Positions 1-11,335 of a stretch of DNA of 64,000 nt are shown here, one piece after another; the first letter of the stretch is position 1; every line of letters begins with the position of its first letter. The position numbers and the translations under genes were made by a program. The stretch comes from Molossus alvarezi. Taxonomy: Eukaryota; Chordata; Mammalia; Chiroptera; Molossidae. A model generated the notes under the pieces. That model saw only the letters and a program-made list of their open reading frames with translations, was not told the DNA's origin and did no database searches. The DNA is taken from assembly GCA_037176705.1 (NCBI GenBank), contig CM073895.1:5108551-5172550 (forward strand). Direction: 5' to 3'.

Positions 1-113
1 AGGAGGCAACCAGTCAGTGTGTCTCTCACATCAATGTTTCTCTCTCCCCCTTCCTCCCACTTTATTGGAAGATAAATGGAAAAATATCCTCAGTAAGGAT
101 TTAAACAAAAAAG
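1..113 (+). mobile_element. Ves SINE, 3' part (cut by window edge)
   Basis: Starts in the aggaggcaaccagtc box, followed by the tgtgtctctcacatcaatg segment, a CT-rich stretch, gataaatggaaaaatatcctc and an A-rich tail. This is the 3' half of the bat tRNA-derived Ves SINE in sense orientation. The tRNA-like head with the pol III boxes lies outside the window. Confidence 0.88.
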
Positions 114-568
114 AATATAGAAAATGAGAAATACATTTAACACGACACCTCGTCTATAACAAGATCGTGGCAGGGTCCCCACGTTGTGGTGAGCACTCGG
201 CCCCAAAGCAAGAGCCAGGGGTACCAGGGGTACCCTGCTACATAAAGAAAAACCCGTCCCTCCCCCAGGTGTTCCCATAGGAGCGAGTAAGCCCCCGCCG
301 TGAGAACCTGGGCCAGGTCAGGCATCCGGACACCACCTGGTGTACCAGGCCAGTGTGGCCATTTCTCTCAAGATGGTCATTTCCGCGCTCCATCTTGCAA
401 AAGCGGTCTCCCCTCTGTCAGAGGGGCTGGGTGGCATGTCCAGCTGGTTCCCTGGTTCTGGGGACAGTTTCCAGCATCCCAACATCCACGCATTTCATGT
501 TTCACATGACCCTTGACACAGAGCACCCAGGGACTCCTTCAACTGACCCTTTGCCGTCTGTACGTTTT

Positions 569-658
569 TTATTATCCCCTTTTCAGAGATCAGAAAACGG
601 CTGCTCAGAGAGCCTTGAGTCACCTGCACCAGGTCACAGGGCCAGGAAGTGCTTGGTC
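569..658 (-). mobile_element. MIR SINE fragment
   Basis: attatccccttttcagagat, then ctgctcagagag, then a caccaggtcacagggccagg segment follow the antisense MIR order: the count/mask segment, the core, then the 'aaggtcacacagc' part. It is old and diverged. Confidence 0.65.
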
Positions 659-667
659 TTGGACATT

Positions 668-2515
668 TCACGAGGTATAATTCACACACGGTCAAATCCA
701 ACCTCCTTCTGAGTCCTCTGGCAAATGCATGTAGTCATATGATCCACCACCATCAGAATTCAGAACATTTCGGGAGTCAAAGGTACACACTCTCAGTTAT
801 AAAATAAATAAGCCCTAGGACGGACGTAAGGTACGAAGCCACATGGCATATTTGGAAGTTGCTAAGATTTCCAGTGTCCTCATCACAAGGAAAATAACTT
901 TTTGTAGCTATGTATGGTGGTGGATGTCAACTGGACTTTTTAAAAAAGACGGGGAACATTTCCGTCAGCACGAAGAATTTCTCTGTACCCCTTTGCAGTC
1001 AATCCCTCCCCACCCCCACCCCTGCCCACCTCAGTCTGTTTCAGCCCCTCCGGCTTCGCCTTTTCCGGAACGTCCTAGTAATGGGAGCAGACAGGGTGTA
1101 GCCTTTCGAGCAGAACGATTTTGGGGTTTATCCGTGCTGTTGGGGGTGTCAGCAGTCTGTGCCCTCGTACGGGTGAGCGACTGCATGGTGGGGATATGCT
1201 GTTTCCAGCTTGGGCTATCACAGGTGAGGGGCCGCTGACACTCACATCGAGGTGTTTGTGTAAACATACGCTTTTATTTTCTTTGCGCATATTCCTGGGG
1301 ATGAAATTGCTGGGTCAGGTGGTCAACTTGTCTAACTTTATAAGATACAGCCAAACTGTTCTCCAAAGAGACTGGACCGTTGTTGCTGTAAGTGTCCTGG
1401 TAGCCCCACATCCTTGCCCGCAGTAGGTGTTGTCCTTGTTAATGTCGTTCAACAGGTGTGCAGTAGCATCTCATTGTGGTTTAAACCTGCATTTCTCTGA
1501 GGACTATTGACAGTGAGCTAGTTTGGGGGGTGTTTGTTCAAACTTTCACTGCTTCTCTTTCATTGGGTTGTTGTATTCTTATCTCTTACTATTGAATTTT
1601 GAGATTTCTTTATATAGTCTAGATACAAGTCCTTTATCATACCTGTGATTTGCAAATATTTCCTCCCAGTCTGCGGCTTATCATTTTATTTTCCGAAGAG
1701 TGTCTTTCAAAGAACAGATGTTCTTATTTTGATGAAGTCAGAGTTATCCCATTTGTTCTCTTATGAATCATGCTTTTGGGCCATCTTGGCCTGACTCAAG
1801 GTCACAAAGATTTTCTATGCTTTTTCTGGTTTTAGGTTTTGCACTTACATCTGGGATCTATTCTGCAATAATATTTGTGTACGGGATGAGGTATGGATTG
1901 AAATTCTTTTTTTTCACATATGGATATCCAATTTCCCCAGTACCACTCACCGCAATGATCGCCCTCTCCCCATTGAGTCGCCGCTGCAAATGGAGTCTGT
2001 CCCTAAACTCTGTTCCATTGACCTTGGCCCCTTGGCGGGCTCCGCGCTGCCCTGCTTACCGTGGCTTTCGAGTAGAACTGAAAGTCAGGTAGCATGAGTC
2101 TTTCAGAGTCCTTCCTTCTCATAACTGTTTGGGCAACTCTACTTGCTTTGCCTTTCCGTGTAAGTTTTAGAATCTGTTTGCTGATTTTGACCACACACAC
2201 AAAAAAAAGAGCTGTTGGGATTGGGATGGGATTGGGTTGGATCCGTAGGCCAGGTGGAGAATTAGCATCTTGACACTCTTGAGTCTCACAACCCATCGCA
2301 TGGACCGTCTCCATTTCTCAGGTCTTCTTTACTTCTTCCTCCGTGTCTTGTACCTTCCAACCTACAGGCTGTACACATGCTGCCTCAGATGTATTCTTCT
2401 TGATACTCTTTGTTGCCATCGTAAAGGATACTGTGTGTTGTTTTCCATTTCCAACTGTGGATTGCTGTTTATAGAAATTTGATTCGTTTCTGGTTCTTGT
2501 ATACTGAGCCGAGTT
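668..2515 (-). mobile_element. Ancient L1 (L1M type) fragment: 3' UTR and ORF2 C-terminal half
   Basis: Read on the + strand this is antisense L1. It runs from 3' UTR-like gaggtataattcacacacgg near 673, through the region antisense to the 'ctcctaggtatatacccaa' segment (about 1255-1330), to ctcattgtggttt at about 1472-1484. The last is the complement of the ORF2 segment that normally encodes QIKTTMRYHLTPV. It continues through the gatttgcaaatatttcctcccag and tggatatccaatttcccca segments to about 2515, matching the ORF2 interior in order. Many stops and frameshifts show it is dead. It is interrupted by a sense-strand L1 tail at about 772-955. The exact subfamily was not determined. Confidence 0.85.
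772..955 (+). mobile_element. L1 3'-UTR insertion (L1MA/L1MB-like) nested in the older L1
   Basis: Sense-strand order ataaataagccctagg, catatttggaagttgctaag, ctcatcacaaggaaaataac and ctatgtatggtggtggatg matches the 3' UTR of mid-age mammalian L1s. It ends in a short A-run (tttttaaaaaag). The flanks share gaacatttc (763-771 and 956-964), a plausible target-site duplication, and the antisense older L1 resumes directly after it. Confidence 0.7.
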
Positions 2516-2520
2516 CAGGA

Positions 2521-3485
2521 GTTTGGGCGGAGCTTTGGCTCCACATCCAGCCCCCCATACACCTCCAGGCTGTCTCCTTGGCACCGGAAGCAGGGTCTGG
2601 GAACGGGGCCCCTGGGTCACCTCAGGCCCTGCCTCTGAGTCACCAGTCCCCTCCCGTGGGGACTGAGCCACCTGTTCTCCATGGCCCCAGGGATGTAAGG
2701 ATGAGTGACTCAGGCAGTGGGGGCCTCCGCGCTCCGCCGTGAATAGTTCGACATGGCTGAGGCTCATCGTGTCATTTTTCCCTAATCCAGATGTTGTCAT
2801 CTGCATCTTGGGGAAAGTGGATGTGGGTGGCGGAGGATGGGTCAGGAGACAGCTGCCGCCCACTGTCTCACGGGGCTCCACAGAGCCCAGGGGGCCTCCC
2901 TTGTCTGTGCCCACCCCCACCCCAGAGCACCTTCTCCCCCCACCTTTCAGTCCTACCCATGTGGGGGACCCAGGCGAGCCTCCCTCCTGGCCTTCTGCAC
3001 CACACCATCACCTCGTCCCCAGCTGTCTCCCCGAGGCAGCGACCACTGGTACTCCATCCTCACGGGGGTTGGTTACCGGTCCCCCGGCCTGTGGCATTAG
3101 GAAGCCATCGAATTCCTGCCTGTGGCGGTCGGGAGGGGGCCCGCCCCTCGCAGGCGCTCCAGCTCCTTCCTCTGCTTTCTTCACTTCCTCGAGGTGCGCA
3201 GTCTGTTTGGGAGGGGCTCCTGGCAGGTTGGCCATGAGCACCAGCAGGAGAAGCCAGCAGGGACTTTGGCAAGAAGGGGGAGGAGCAGAAGCCAGGAGGG
3301 GTGGGGGAGCCACACTCGACATTCCCGTTGAAACTGGAGACGTCAAGTTCAGGATACGTCACAGCAGCCTCGGGGGCCCCTCACTCGACAGCACCCTTGC
3401 CCACACCCCATCAGTAGGAAATGGTCCTCAAGCATCTCCATGGTGGGGATGGAGCAGGCAGGCTGGCATCCATTCATTATTTCTT
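2521..3485. other. GC-rich intron, nothing recognised
   Basis: The composition is C- and G-rich with long open frames on both strands (up to 258 codons), as expected from low stop-codon density. I see no splice-flanked conserved peptide, repeat family or motif. Confidence 0.6.
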
Positions 3486-3489
3486 CATT

Positions 3490-3705
3490 CACAAATCGTC
3501 CCTGGCACAGAGTAAGTGCTTAAAGAATATTTGATGAATGAATGAATGAGTGAATGAATGAATTAGTGAATGGATGAATGGCCAAGTGCCATGTGCCAGG
3601 CACTATGTAGGTGTTTGGGATGCTAAGGTGAATGGGAAACAGTGTTAATGGTCCAGAAGCCCGTGGCCTAGTGAGGGAGGCAGTCACAACAATGAAAACC
3701 ACATG
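3490..3705. mobile_element. L2 3' ends facing each other around a TGAA microsatellite
   Basis: cctggcacagagtaagtgct followed by taaagaatatttgatgaatg is the 3' terminus of a sense L2 that runs into (TGAA)n. After about 3580 the order reverses: aagtgccatgtgccaggcac, gtttgggatgc, then agtgagggaggcagtcacaac is the antisense L2 3' end. This suggests two L2 copies, or a locally inverted one, meeting at the simple repeat. Confidence 0.6.
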
Positions 3706-3940
3706 TGGGAAGTGTAAAGATAGAACGTCTCCAGGTGTGTGTAGGGAGGACTCCCCCTTGCTCGCCACCTGTTCCCAGGTCCTGCGTGGACCTGTGGCTG
3801 TCCTTTCTGGAATGTGAGGCACACCCCACTCAGCTCTGACTGAGGGGTCTCTTACCATCAGCAATGTCCCAGTTGACGAGCAGGATAAGCCCCCAAAAAT
3901 GTCTTCTCGTTTTCAACGTAGTGTTTTAAAAGCAAGCAAT

Positions 3941-4421
3941 TGTATTCATTTCTTATTGCTACTGTAACACATGACCAAAAGGGTCGTGGCGTCAAAAGGC
4001 ACACTTTGTTCTCTTGCAGCTCTTGGGTCAGACAGGTGGCACGGTCTCACGGGGCTGAAGTCAGGATGTGGGCAGAGCTGGTTCCTTCTGGAGGCTCCGG
4101 CGGACCCTTTCCCTGCCTTTTCTTACTTCCGGAGGCCGCTTACATTCCTGGCTCCTGACTTGCTTCTCCATCTGCAAAGTCCCCAGTAGTGTCTGACCTT
4201 CCAAGTCCCACCTCCTCTGACTGTGGCGAGCGGAAGGGTCTCTGCTTGCAAAGATGCCTGTGATGACATGGGGCCACCTGGATAATCCCGGGTAATTGCC
4301 CTATTTCAAGGTCTTTCACCTGATGACACCTGCAAAGTCTCTTTTGCCAGGAAAGATCCCCTAGTCCCAGCTTCCAGGGATTAGGACAGAGACATTTTTG
4401 GATGGCCACTTTTCTGCCACA
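3941..4421 (-). mobile_element. MLT1-type LTR (ERVL-MaLR)
   Basis: On the + strand it opens tgtattcatttcttattgct and contains the LTR interior in antisense order: ggaggctccg, the tggctcctgacttgcttctcc region, and ggtctttcacctgatgacacc. It closes with gggattaggacagagacat and ctgccaca. The TG...CA ends on the minus strand and the length of about 480 bp fit an MLT1 solo LTR. Such LTRs have no coding capacity. Confidence 0.75.
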
Positions 4422-4427
4422 TTAATG

Positions 4428-5215
4428 TATTCACGTGGTTCAAACAACAGGATGATATTTTTTAAAGGTATATGTTGAGTGCTTGTACTAATTTCTTTTG
4501 TATTGTTCCACTGTGTCTTTGTACAAATGCATATATATATTCATACTTTCCCTTTCCTTACTCTTCTTACCCATTTATTTATTCACTGTTATGACCTTTC
4601 GTTTTTGTCACTTAATGCATCCCAGAAAATGTTTTCCTTTGCACTCAGGGAACTTCTGTCTTTTCTCTTTTCCCTTTATTTTTTTTCTAATACCGCATCA
4701 TACCCCATAGTACGGATGTACCGTAATTTATAGTTGTTGCTAATATGTTTCTCCGACAAGCATTGTGGAAAGTAATTCTGTGCACATGTGATGTTATACT
4801 TGTACGAGTGTATCTGCAGGATACATCCCAGAAAGGGGCTTGCTGCACCAGAGGGCAACTTTTCAGCTCAATAATTATGACCTGATCTTGTTTAAATCTT
4901 CTATATCCTTATATATTTGTCTTCTTCGTCTGTCTTGGACTGAGAAAGGGAATTAACGTCCCCTGTCATGAACACATTTCTAATTTTTCAGTCATCTTTT
5001 TTACTTCTGCTTTAATGAAGGTTGTTGTTTGTTCGGTGGCCCCTGGCAGCTGTATCTCCCCTGGGAATTGCACTCATTCACATCACAGTCTCTTTTGGCC
5101 TCATGTTTTGCCGATTGACCTGAACTCTATCTTTCCTGATGTCACTTTTTTTTCTTCTTTTTACTTGTTTGAGGTTTACTTCTCCCCAGCCACCCCTGTA
5201 CTCCCATCCAGCCTG
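4428..5215 (-). mobile_element. L1M relic, 3' UTR into ORF2
   Basis: Segments such as catcataccccatagtacgg, atgtaccgtaatttatag, acttgtacgagtgtatctgc and ggatacatcccagaaagggg are the antisense of the old-L1 3' region (normally 'tattccatagtatggatgtaccataatttat'). From about 4890 the text resembles antisense ORF2 interior (gactgagaaagggaattaac). It is strongly diverged and AT-rich against its surroundings. Confidence 0.7.
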
Positions 5216-5220
5216 TGACC

Positions 5221-6630
5221 TCACTGGCCCATGAGCACGTTCTGGTCCCATGGCTGAGCCCCTCCTAGGGGTAGTCACTACTCCCAGAACCTCCCTTTTC
5301 CTAGAAGGATCTCACCCCTGCCCTTGAGCCTCTTCAAAATCGCCCTGCAGTGCCCCCCACCTCACTTGGCACTACTTTGCATGTATTTAGAGACCGGCCT
5401 TTGACATCCCCTGGTGTTGATGGCCCTCTGGTGCCCCCAAAGAAGACAGAGAGCACCCTGAGCAGAGACTGCCCTTCTGTGCTGCTCACCAGTGAAGTTA
5501 ACCTGCTGACAGACAGAGCTGACGGGAAACGGGAGTCCTTGGGTCAGAGGCTGCATCCCCACTAGTCTGGACGGTGGACACCCTGCCCCAGGATTTCCGA
5601 GGACCCCACGCATGGCATGAGCTGCAGGCTCCCTGGCTCCCCCGCAGGGTCTCCCAGGAGTCTTGCTGAGGGTTCCAGTTCTGAGACAGACAGGGCCACC
5701 CCACGGGGAAGGGCAGGGCTCCCTCCCTGTGACTGGAAAACAGTTTCAAGCATATTTGGAAGAAGTGGGTCCCTGCAGAACCAGGCGATTGATGGAAGCA
5801 ATTCCAGGTCTTTCTACGAGCAAACTGGAGTGTGAAGCCTGCCTAGTTAACGCTCAGCAGAAAATAAAGGTCTTTTCAGTATAATGATAAGTCGTCTGTT
5901 AACTTTGCACCAGCGCAGAGGTGAGGACACCCCAAAGATGGATATTCTGTCTCCACACCCATGGGATCTCACACTCCCCACAGGTGGGAGGTAGACCTGG
6001 TGTTGGGGGCTGGTCTCGGGGTGAAGGGGTTTCCTGCCCTGCTTCTCACTGGCCTCCTGCAGCTCAGTGTGTGCGTCCCCCACCCCCGAAGGTTCCCAGC
6101 CGTGAGCACCCGCTCCTGACTCGACAGTGGAGTCACGTATCCCCACAAGAGTACCAGACTTCTGTAAATGGGTGCTTTGAAGATGTCCTTGAGTTGCCAC
6201 AATGCCCTTGGCTTTGCCTGTTCTCCACCTTAGGTGCTCATGTGTGGGAGCTACGCACACGCACATGGGCACACACGATGCTCTGCGGCTTTGTGCCTGG
6301 CCGTCCAGCTGTCTCCTCCTCCCTGCCTGGCTCCTCTCGACCCTGCTGGCACAGCGAGGCAGAGCCGGCCCTGGGAATAGCCCTCTTGTGCGTCTCCCCA
6401 GCTTAGCAGACGGCAATCAGGGGCTCCTTCCAGCACCTGTCAGAGGCTTGCTCTGGACACGTGGCTGAGGATGGGAGCCTGGGAGGAGGAGCTGCCTCCC
6501 AGCAGGGAGCTGTGGGCAGCAGATCTGCTCTGAGAGGCTGAGAGACGGAGCAGAGCCCATCCGCCTCCCGATCCTCCGCAGGCTGGGTGCTGCTCTGACC
6601 GCCAGACACCCCCGATGGAGGTGCGGGACC
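5221..6630. other. GC-rich intron, nothing recognised
   Basis: No repeat family or coding signature was recognised. A short A-rich patch at 5850-5900 (cagaaaataaaggtc) breaks an otherwise GC-rich stretch. Confidence 0.55.
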
Positions 6631-6633
6631 GAT

Positions 6634-6922
6634 GCCCTGGCCGGCGTGGCTCCGTTGCTTGAGCATTGTCCCGCAGACCTACGGGTTGCTGGTTTGATTT
6701 CCGGTCAGGGCACATGCCCAGGTTGTAGGTTTGATTCCTGATCAGGGCACGTGCCCGGGTTGCAGGTTTGATTCCTGATCAGGGCACGTGCCCGGGTTGC
6801 AGGTTTGATCCCTGGCCGGGGTGTGTGCGGGAGGCAACCAGTTGATGTTTATCTCTTGAGTTGTTTCTCTCTCTCTCTTCCTCTCCCCTCCTCTCTCTCT
6901 CTAAAAAAAATATACTTTAAAA
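6634..6922 (+). mobile_element. Ves SINE with expanded internal B-box units
   Basis: Begins gccctggccggcgtggctcc (tRNA-like head) and ends in the CT-rich segment and A-run. The B-box-like ggtttgattcc recurs at 6691, 6728, 6765 and 6802, exactly 37 bases apart. Ordinary Ves copies have two such sites (the B box and a downstream 'ctcgatccc'), so this copy carries two extra 37-bp units. This accounts for its length of about 290 bp against about 215 bp. Confidence 0.88.
6691..6812 (+). repeat. 37-bp tandem units inside the Ves SINE
   Basis: Four starts of ggtttgatt/tcc spaced 37 bases apart, each (except the last) followed by cagggcacrtgcccrggttg. The second and third units appear identical, so the expansion is recent relative to the SINE. 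Confidence 0.9.
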
Positions 6923-7611
6923 GAGAGAGAGAGAGCGAGAGGCTCGGCGGGGAAGGCAGGCAGCTAGCTGGTGGTCTGCAAGGTTCTGCCCGGAGGCCGA
7001 GTCCACCATCGGCCTCCCTGTGCTTCGAGAGGAAAGGCCTCCGGCCCTGGCCCTGCAGCCCCCGGTCCCCCGGCCCCTCAGCCCCACAGGCTGCAGAGGA
7101 CCCGGCCAGGCTGCCCTGGAGGGAAAGGACAGTCGTGAAGCCCTCACCTGCCGAGGGCCTCCCCTTGCAGGACCCGAGGGCCTCCCCAGCCGCAGCGATG
7201 CTGCAGGCAGACCGCATGATGGGCCCCTGGTTCAGGGGCTGCGCTCGGCACTCCTGCGTGGCGGCCCTGACCCCTCCGGCATCCCGTCTCCGTGGGAAGA
7301 GCAGGCTCAGCGAGGCTAAGCCACCTGCCCGGGGCTGTGCTCGTCCGTGAAGTTAGAAGTTCAGTGCTTGTCCAGGACAAGAGACAGGAGCATCTCACTA
7401 GGCTTTCGGATGGAAAGGAAACTGTATTTCTTCTCAGAGGAAGAACACCCAGCTCCCCAGCCCAGGCCTCTCTCCCGAGCCCCTTGGGGGGGGGGGGGCA
7501 CCCACGCTGTTCCGGTGTCAGCCAAGACAGTGAATGCGATCTGAGCTCAGGGGACCTTTCCTGTCAGTCTGAGGGCCAAGGCCTGGGCCTGGTCACAAGT
7601 ACCAGGACGGG

Positions 7612-9363
7612 TGACTGTGGAGCCGCCGCCCTGGGACTGTGGGTGCCCAGCCGCCGCCCTGGGACAGGTGCCCAGCCTCTTCCCTGGGACTGTGGGTGCC
7701 CAGCCGCTGCCCTGGGACTGTGGGTGCCCAGCCGCTGCCCTGGGACTGTGGGTGCCCAGCCGCTGCCCTGGGACTGTGGGTGCCGAGCCTCTTCCCTGGG
7801 ACTGTGGGTGCCCAGCCTCTTCCCTGGGACTGTGGGTGCCCAGCCTCTTCCCTGGGACTGTGGGTGCCCAGCCGCTGCCCTGGGACTGTGGGTGCCCAGC
7901 CGCCACCCTGGGACAGGTGCCCAGCCGCTGCCCTGGGACTGTGGGTGCCCAGCCTCTTCCCTGGGACTGTGGGTGCCCAGCCTCTTCCCTGGGACTGTGG
8001 GTGCCCAGCTGCTGCCCTGGGACTGTGGGTGCCCAGCCTCTTCCCTGGGACTGTGGGTGCCCAGCCTCTTCCCTGGGACTGTGGGTGCCCAGCTGCCCTG
8101 GGACTGTGGGTGCCCAGCCGCCGCCCTGGGACTGTGGGTGCCCAGCCGCCGCCCTGGGACTGTGGGTGCCCAGCCTCTTCCCTGGGACTGTGGGTGCCCA
8201 GCCTCTTCCCTGGGACTGTGGGTGCCCAGCCGCTGCCCTGGGACTGTGGGTGCCCAGCCTCTGCCCTGGGACTGTGGGTGCCCAGCCGCTGCCCTGGGAC
8301 TGTGGGTGCCCAGCCTCTGCCCTGGGACTGTGGGTGCCCAGCTGCTGCCCTGGGACTGTGGGTGCCCAGCCTCTGCCCTGGGACTGTGGGTGCCCAGCCT
8401 CTTCCCTGGGACTGTGGGTGCCCAGCCTCTTCCCTGGGACTGTGGGTGCCCAGCCGCTGCCCTGGGACTGTGGGTGCCCAGCCTCTTCCCTGGGACTGTG
8501 GGTGCCCAGCCGCTGCCCTGGGACTGTGGGTGCCCAGCCTCTTCCCTGGGACTGTGGGTGCCCAGCCTCTTCCCTGGGACTGTGGGTGCCCAGCCTCTTC
8601 CCTGGGACTGTGGGTGCCCAGCCTCTTCCCTGGGACTGTGGGTGCCCAGCCTCTTCCCTGGGACTGTGGGTGCCCAGCCACTGCCCTGGGACTGTGGGTG
8701 CCCAGCCGCTGCCCTGGGACTGTGGGTGCCCAGCCACTGCCCTGGGACTGTGGGTGCCCAGCCTCTTCCCTGGGACTGTGGGTGCCCAGCCACTGCCCTG
8801 GGACTGTGGGTGCCCAGCCTCTTCCCTGGGACTGTGGGTGCCCAGCCTCTTCCCTGGGACTGTGGGTGCCCAGCCGCTGCCCTGGGACTGTGGGTGCCCA
8901 GCCTCTTCCCTGGGACAGGTGCCCAGCCGCTGCCCTGGGACTGTGGGTGCCCAGCCTCTTCCCTGGGACTGTGGGTGCCCAGCCGCTGCCCTGGGACTGT
9001 GGGTGCCCAGCCTCTTCCCTGGGACTGTGGGTGCCCAGCCGCTGCCCTGGGACTGTGGGTGCCCAGCCTCTTCCCTGGGACTGTGGGTGCCCAGCCTCTT
9101 CCCTGGGACTGTGGGTGCCCAGCCACTGCCCTGGGACTGTGGGTGCCCAGCCTCTTCCCTGGGACTGTGGGTGCCCAGCCTCTTCCCTGGGACTGTGGGT
9201 GCCCAGCCTCTTCCCTGGGACTGTGGGTGCCCAGCCACTGCCCTGGGACTGTGGGTGCCCAGCCGCTGCCCTGGGACTGTGGGTGCCCAGCCTCTTCCCT
9301 GGGACTGTGGGTGCCCAGCCTCTTCCCTGGGACTGTGGGTGCCCAGCCGCTGCCCTGGGACAG
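7612..9363 (+). repeat. 28-bp GC-rich minisatellite, about 62 copies
   Basis: The unit is GGGACTGTGGGTGCCCAG followed by a variable hexamer (CCGCTG, CCTCTT, CCACTG, CCTCTG, CTGCTG or CCGCCG) and CCCT. A few units are shortened to 25 bp, three by change of TGTGGG to AGG (near 7663, 7910 and 8915) and one by a 3-bp loss in the variable part (near 8092). The unit contains no stop codon in any of the six frames and 28 is not a multiple of 3, so all six frames stay open for more than 600 codons. These frames are artefacts, not genes. The mixture of variants indicates repeated unequal exchange or slippage. Confidence 0.97.
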
Positions 9364-10555
9364 GGAGCTTCGAAGGGGAGGGGACCAGAGGCTTTGTGTT
9401 TGAACCAAGGCCAGAGGGAGCCACATGAGTCCTCCCTCTCCCAGCTCCTCCTCCTGCAAGGAACGTCGATTTTCACGTGAGCAGGACGTGGGTGGACGTC
9501 TTCCGTAAGGCAGAACTGGTCAAGGACAGGACGGGGGTTTCTTCACCCCAGTACATCCAGGACCCGGGATATGCAGGGACAGCATGGGGAAGGAGCCAGA
9601 GACCCCAGAAGTGGTCTCTGAGAACCTGGAGACTGTGGCCTCTGACAGCTGCTGAATGAGCGTCTCGGCCACCACGCTCCCCGGCTCAGGCCTCGGGCTG
9701 GCACGGGCCCACGTGGGTGCCGTGGCACTGAGACAGTCGGATGGCTTTGTGTTGGAGCCGGACGGACCACGGTCCCTGAGTCAGCAATGTCCAGAGACTT
9801 GAGACCTGAAAAATGATAGCTCTCTGTACGTCAGAAGAAAGCGACATCACCTGCAGAGGCAGAGGAGGCCCTGGTGAAGAGGCACCACGGGGACCGCGGG
9901 CCCCTGAGCGTACTTCCTTAGGCTTGAAGTGTCCTGACCCGTGTATCCTGGAGTGTGGACCATCCCGGGACGTCCCACCGTCCACGTGACGGCTGAGAAT
10001 ACGGAGTCCTGCCCTCAGAACGCAGATGCGCGTGAAACCCCGACAGAGCTCTGCTGAGAGACCTTTGCTGGTGCCGCCCGTGATTCGAGGGCGCTCTCCA
10101 GGGCCCTGCAGGACTTTGGGGTCCCTAGTGCACCCGGAGGGCAGGCAGAGGTGTGCGTCTCGCTGACTTTGGAGAAGCAAATAGACTGTGTCACATCCCG
10201 TTCTCTCCAGCGAGCCTGGCGTTCTCAGCGGGAGACCTTGTCCTGCTTCTCAGAGAAGGGCGGCCGACGGGAACAAATCTCCCCCGTCACACCGCCTGGG
10301 GGTCAGTCAGCATTCGGAGGGCGCGTATCGGGCCCGGTCCCCTCTGTGACAGTCACTTCATTGGGTCTGAGGATTGGTGCAGGATGTGCCTGGATCTCCT
10401 ATCCCTGACTCTGGACACCCAGCATTGGGGGGTTCACGTGAGCTCCGTTCCCTGGGCAGCTGGGTCTCTGCTCTGGTCATTGAGGAAGCTCACCAGCTCT
10501 TTGCAAGTCACCAGTCTGTAAAGAATTAAATTAAGGACCTGAAGCAATGCGTGGG
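9364..10555. other. GC-rich intron, nothing recognised
   Basis: Single-copy GC-rich sequence flanking the 28-bp minisatellite. No repeat family, splice-flanked peptide or other motif was recognised. Confidence 0.55.
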
Positions 10556-10561
10556 GCTGCG

Positions 10562-10645
10562 GATGTGTGCTGCTCTGTCCCCAGGGCCTGCCACAGTGCC
10601 TGGCACTCGGGAAACAGCGTCTAGTGAACAGACGGATGCGTGAGT
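10562..10645 (+). mobile_element. L2 3'-end fragment
   Basis: ccccagggcctgccacagtg, cctggcactcgggaaacagc and gtctagtgaacagacggatg follow the sense L2 3' terminus (normally ...gtgcctggcacatagtaggtgctcaataaa...gaatgaatg). Confidence 0.5.
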
Positions 10646-11189
10646 GCGTGGCCCGGGAGGGCTTCCTTTGCACGGGCCCTGGCATGCGTGTGCCCCGAGC
10701 CCTCAGCCCAGCCGGCCTCTCTGCAGAGCTGAGATGCAGCGTCGGCACTGTCTGCAAGTCTGCTCCCGACTCCGGCTCCTGAAGCCGGACACGCAGCCTC
10801 ACAGTCCCAGCTGTAGTGTCCTGACCACACCGTGTGCTCTGAGCTCCACGCTGGTGGAGCTGTTTAGTTACAGATCTGGCCGGGCCCCGTGGAGGGTCTC
10901 CGCTTCCCGCCAGAGTCTGAGCGTCACCCTGGCCGGGGCCGCGGGTTTGCTGGGGGCTCCTGGAGCACTTCCCAGGGGCTGGCGGGATGCCTGTTCAAAT
11001 GTGCATCCCTGCGGGTAGGGTCTCAACCGTCTCCTGCCAACTCCTGAGAAAACCGGCCTGTTCTCATTCTCCGGCCGCCTCTTGGCCTTTGTCCATGGTC
11101 TCCCAGTGCCCCTGGAGCTGTGACTGGCCCCCACGTGCCCCAGAAGTATTGATGGAGTGTTTTTAAGCAGAGGGCCTGCGGCAGTGGCT

Positions 11190-11335
11190 GAGCCGGGACT
11201 GCAGCTGCAGCTCTGTGACCCGCCAGTTGGGTCACCTTGGGCAGGTCACTTCGAGTCTCCGGGCCTCAGCTTCTCCCCCTATGACTGGAGATGCTAACAG
11301 CACCTCCTTGGGGGGTGCCGAGTCCGTGATGTGAA
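11190..11335 (+). mobile_element. MIR SINE
   Basis: gctctgtgacccgccagttg, gtcaccttgggcaggtcact, tcgagtctccgggcctcagc, ttctccccctatgactggag and atgctaacagcacctccttg follow the sense MIR consensus in order (tRNA-like part, core, then the 'cctcatctgtaaaatgggg' region). Confidence 0.8.

Noticed and set aside
1031..2515. Possible reverse-transcriptase gene
   Set aside because: The L1 ORF2 region on the minus strand is broken by many stops and frameshifts and lacks the catalytic half; it is a dead relic.
2739..3515. 258-codon frame in GC-rich DNA
   Set aside because: Low stop density from GC richness; overlapping frames on both strands, low-complexity composition, no splice or domain evidence, and it runs into an L2 end.
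7612..9363. CRISPR-like array of 28-bp repeats
   Set aside because: Repeats are directly adjacent without spacers and the host is a mammal.
7292..9480. Six overlapping frames of more than 600 codons, three per strand
   Set aside because: They are translations of the 28-bp minisatellite, which has no stop in any frame. No start context, splice signal or family match.
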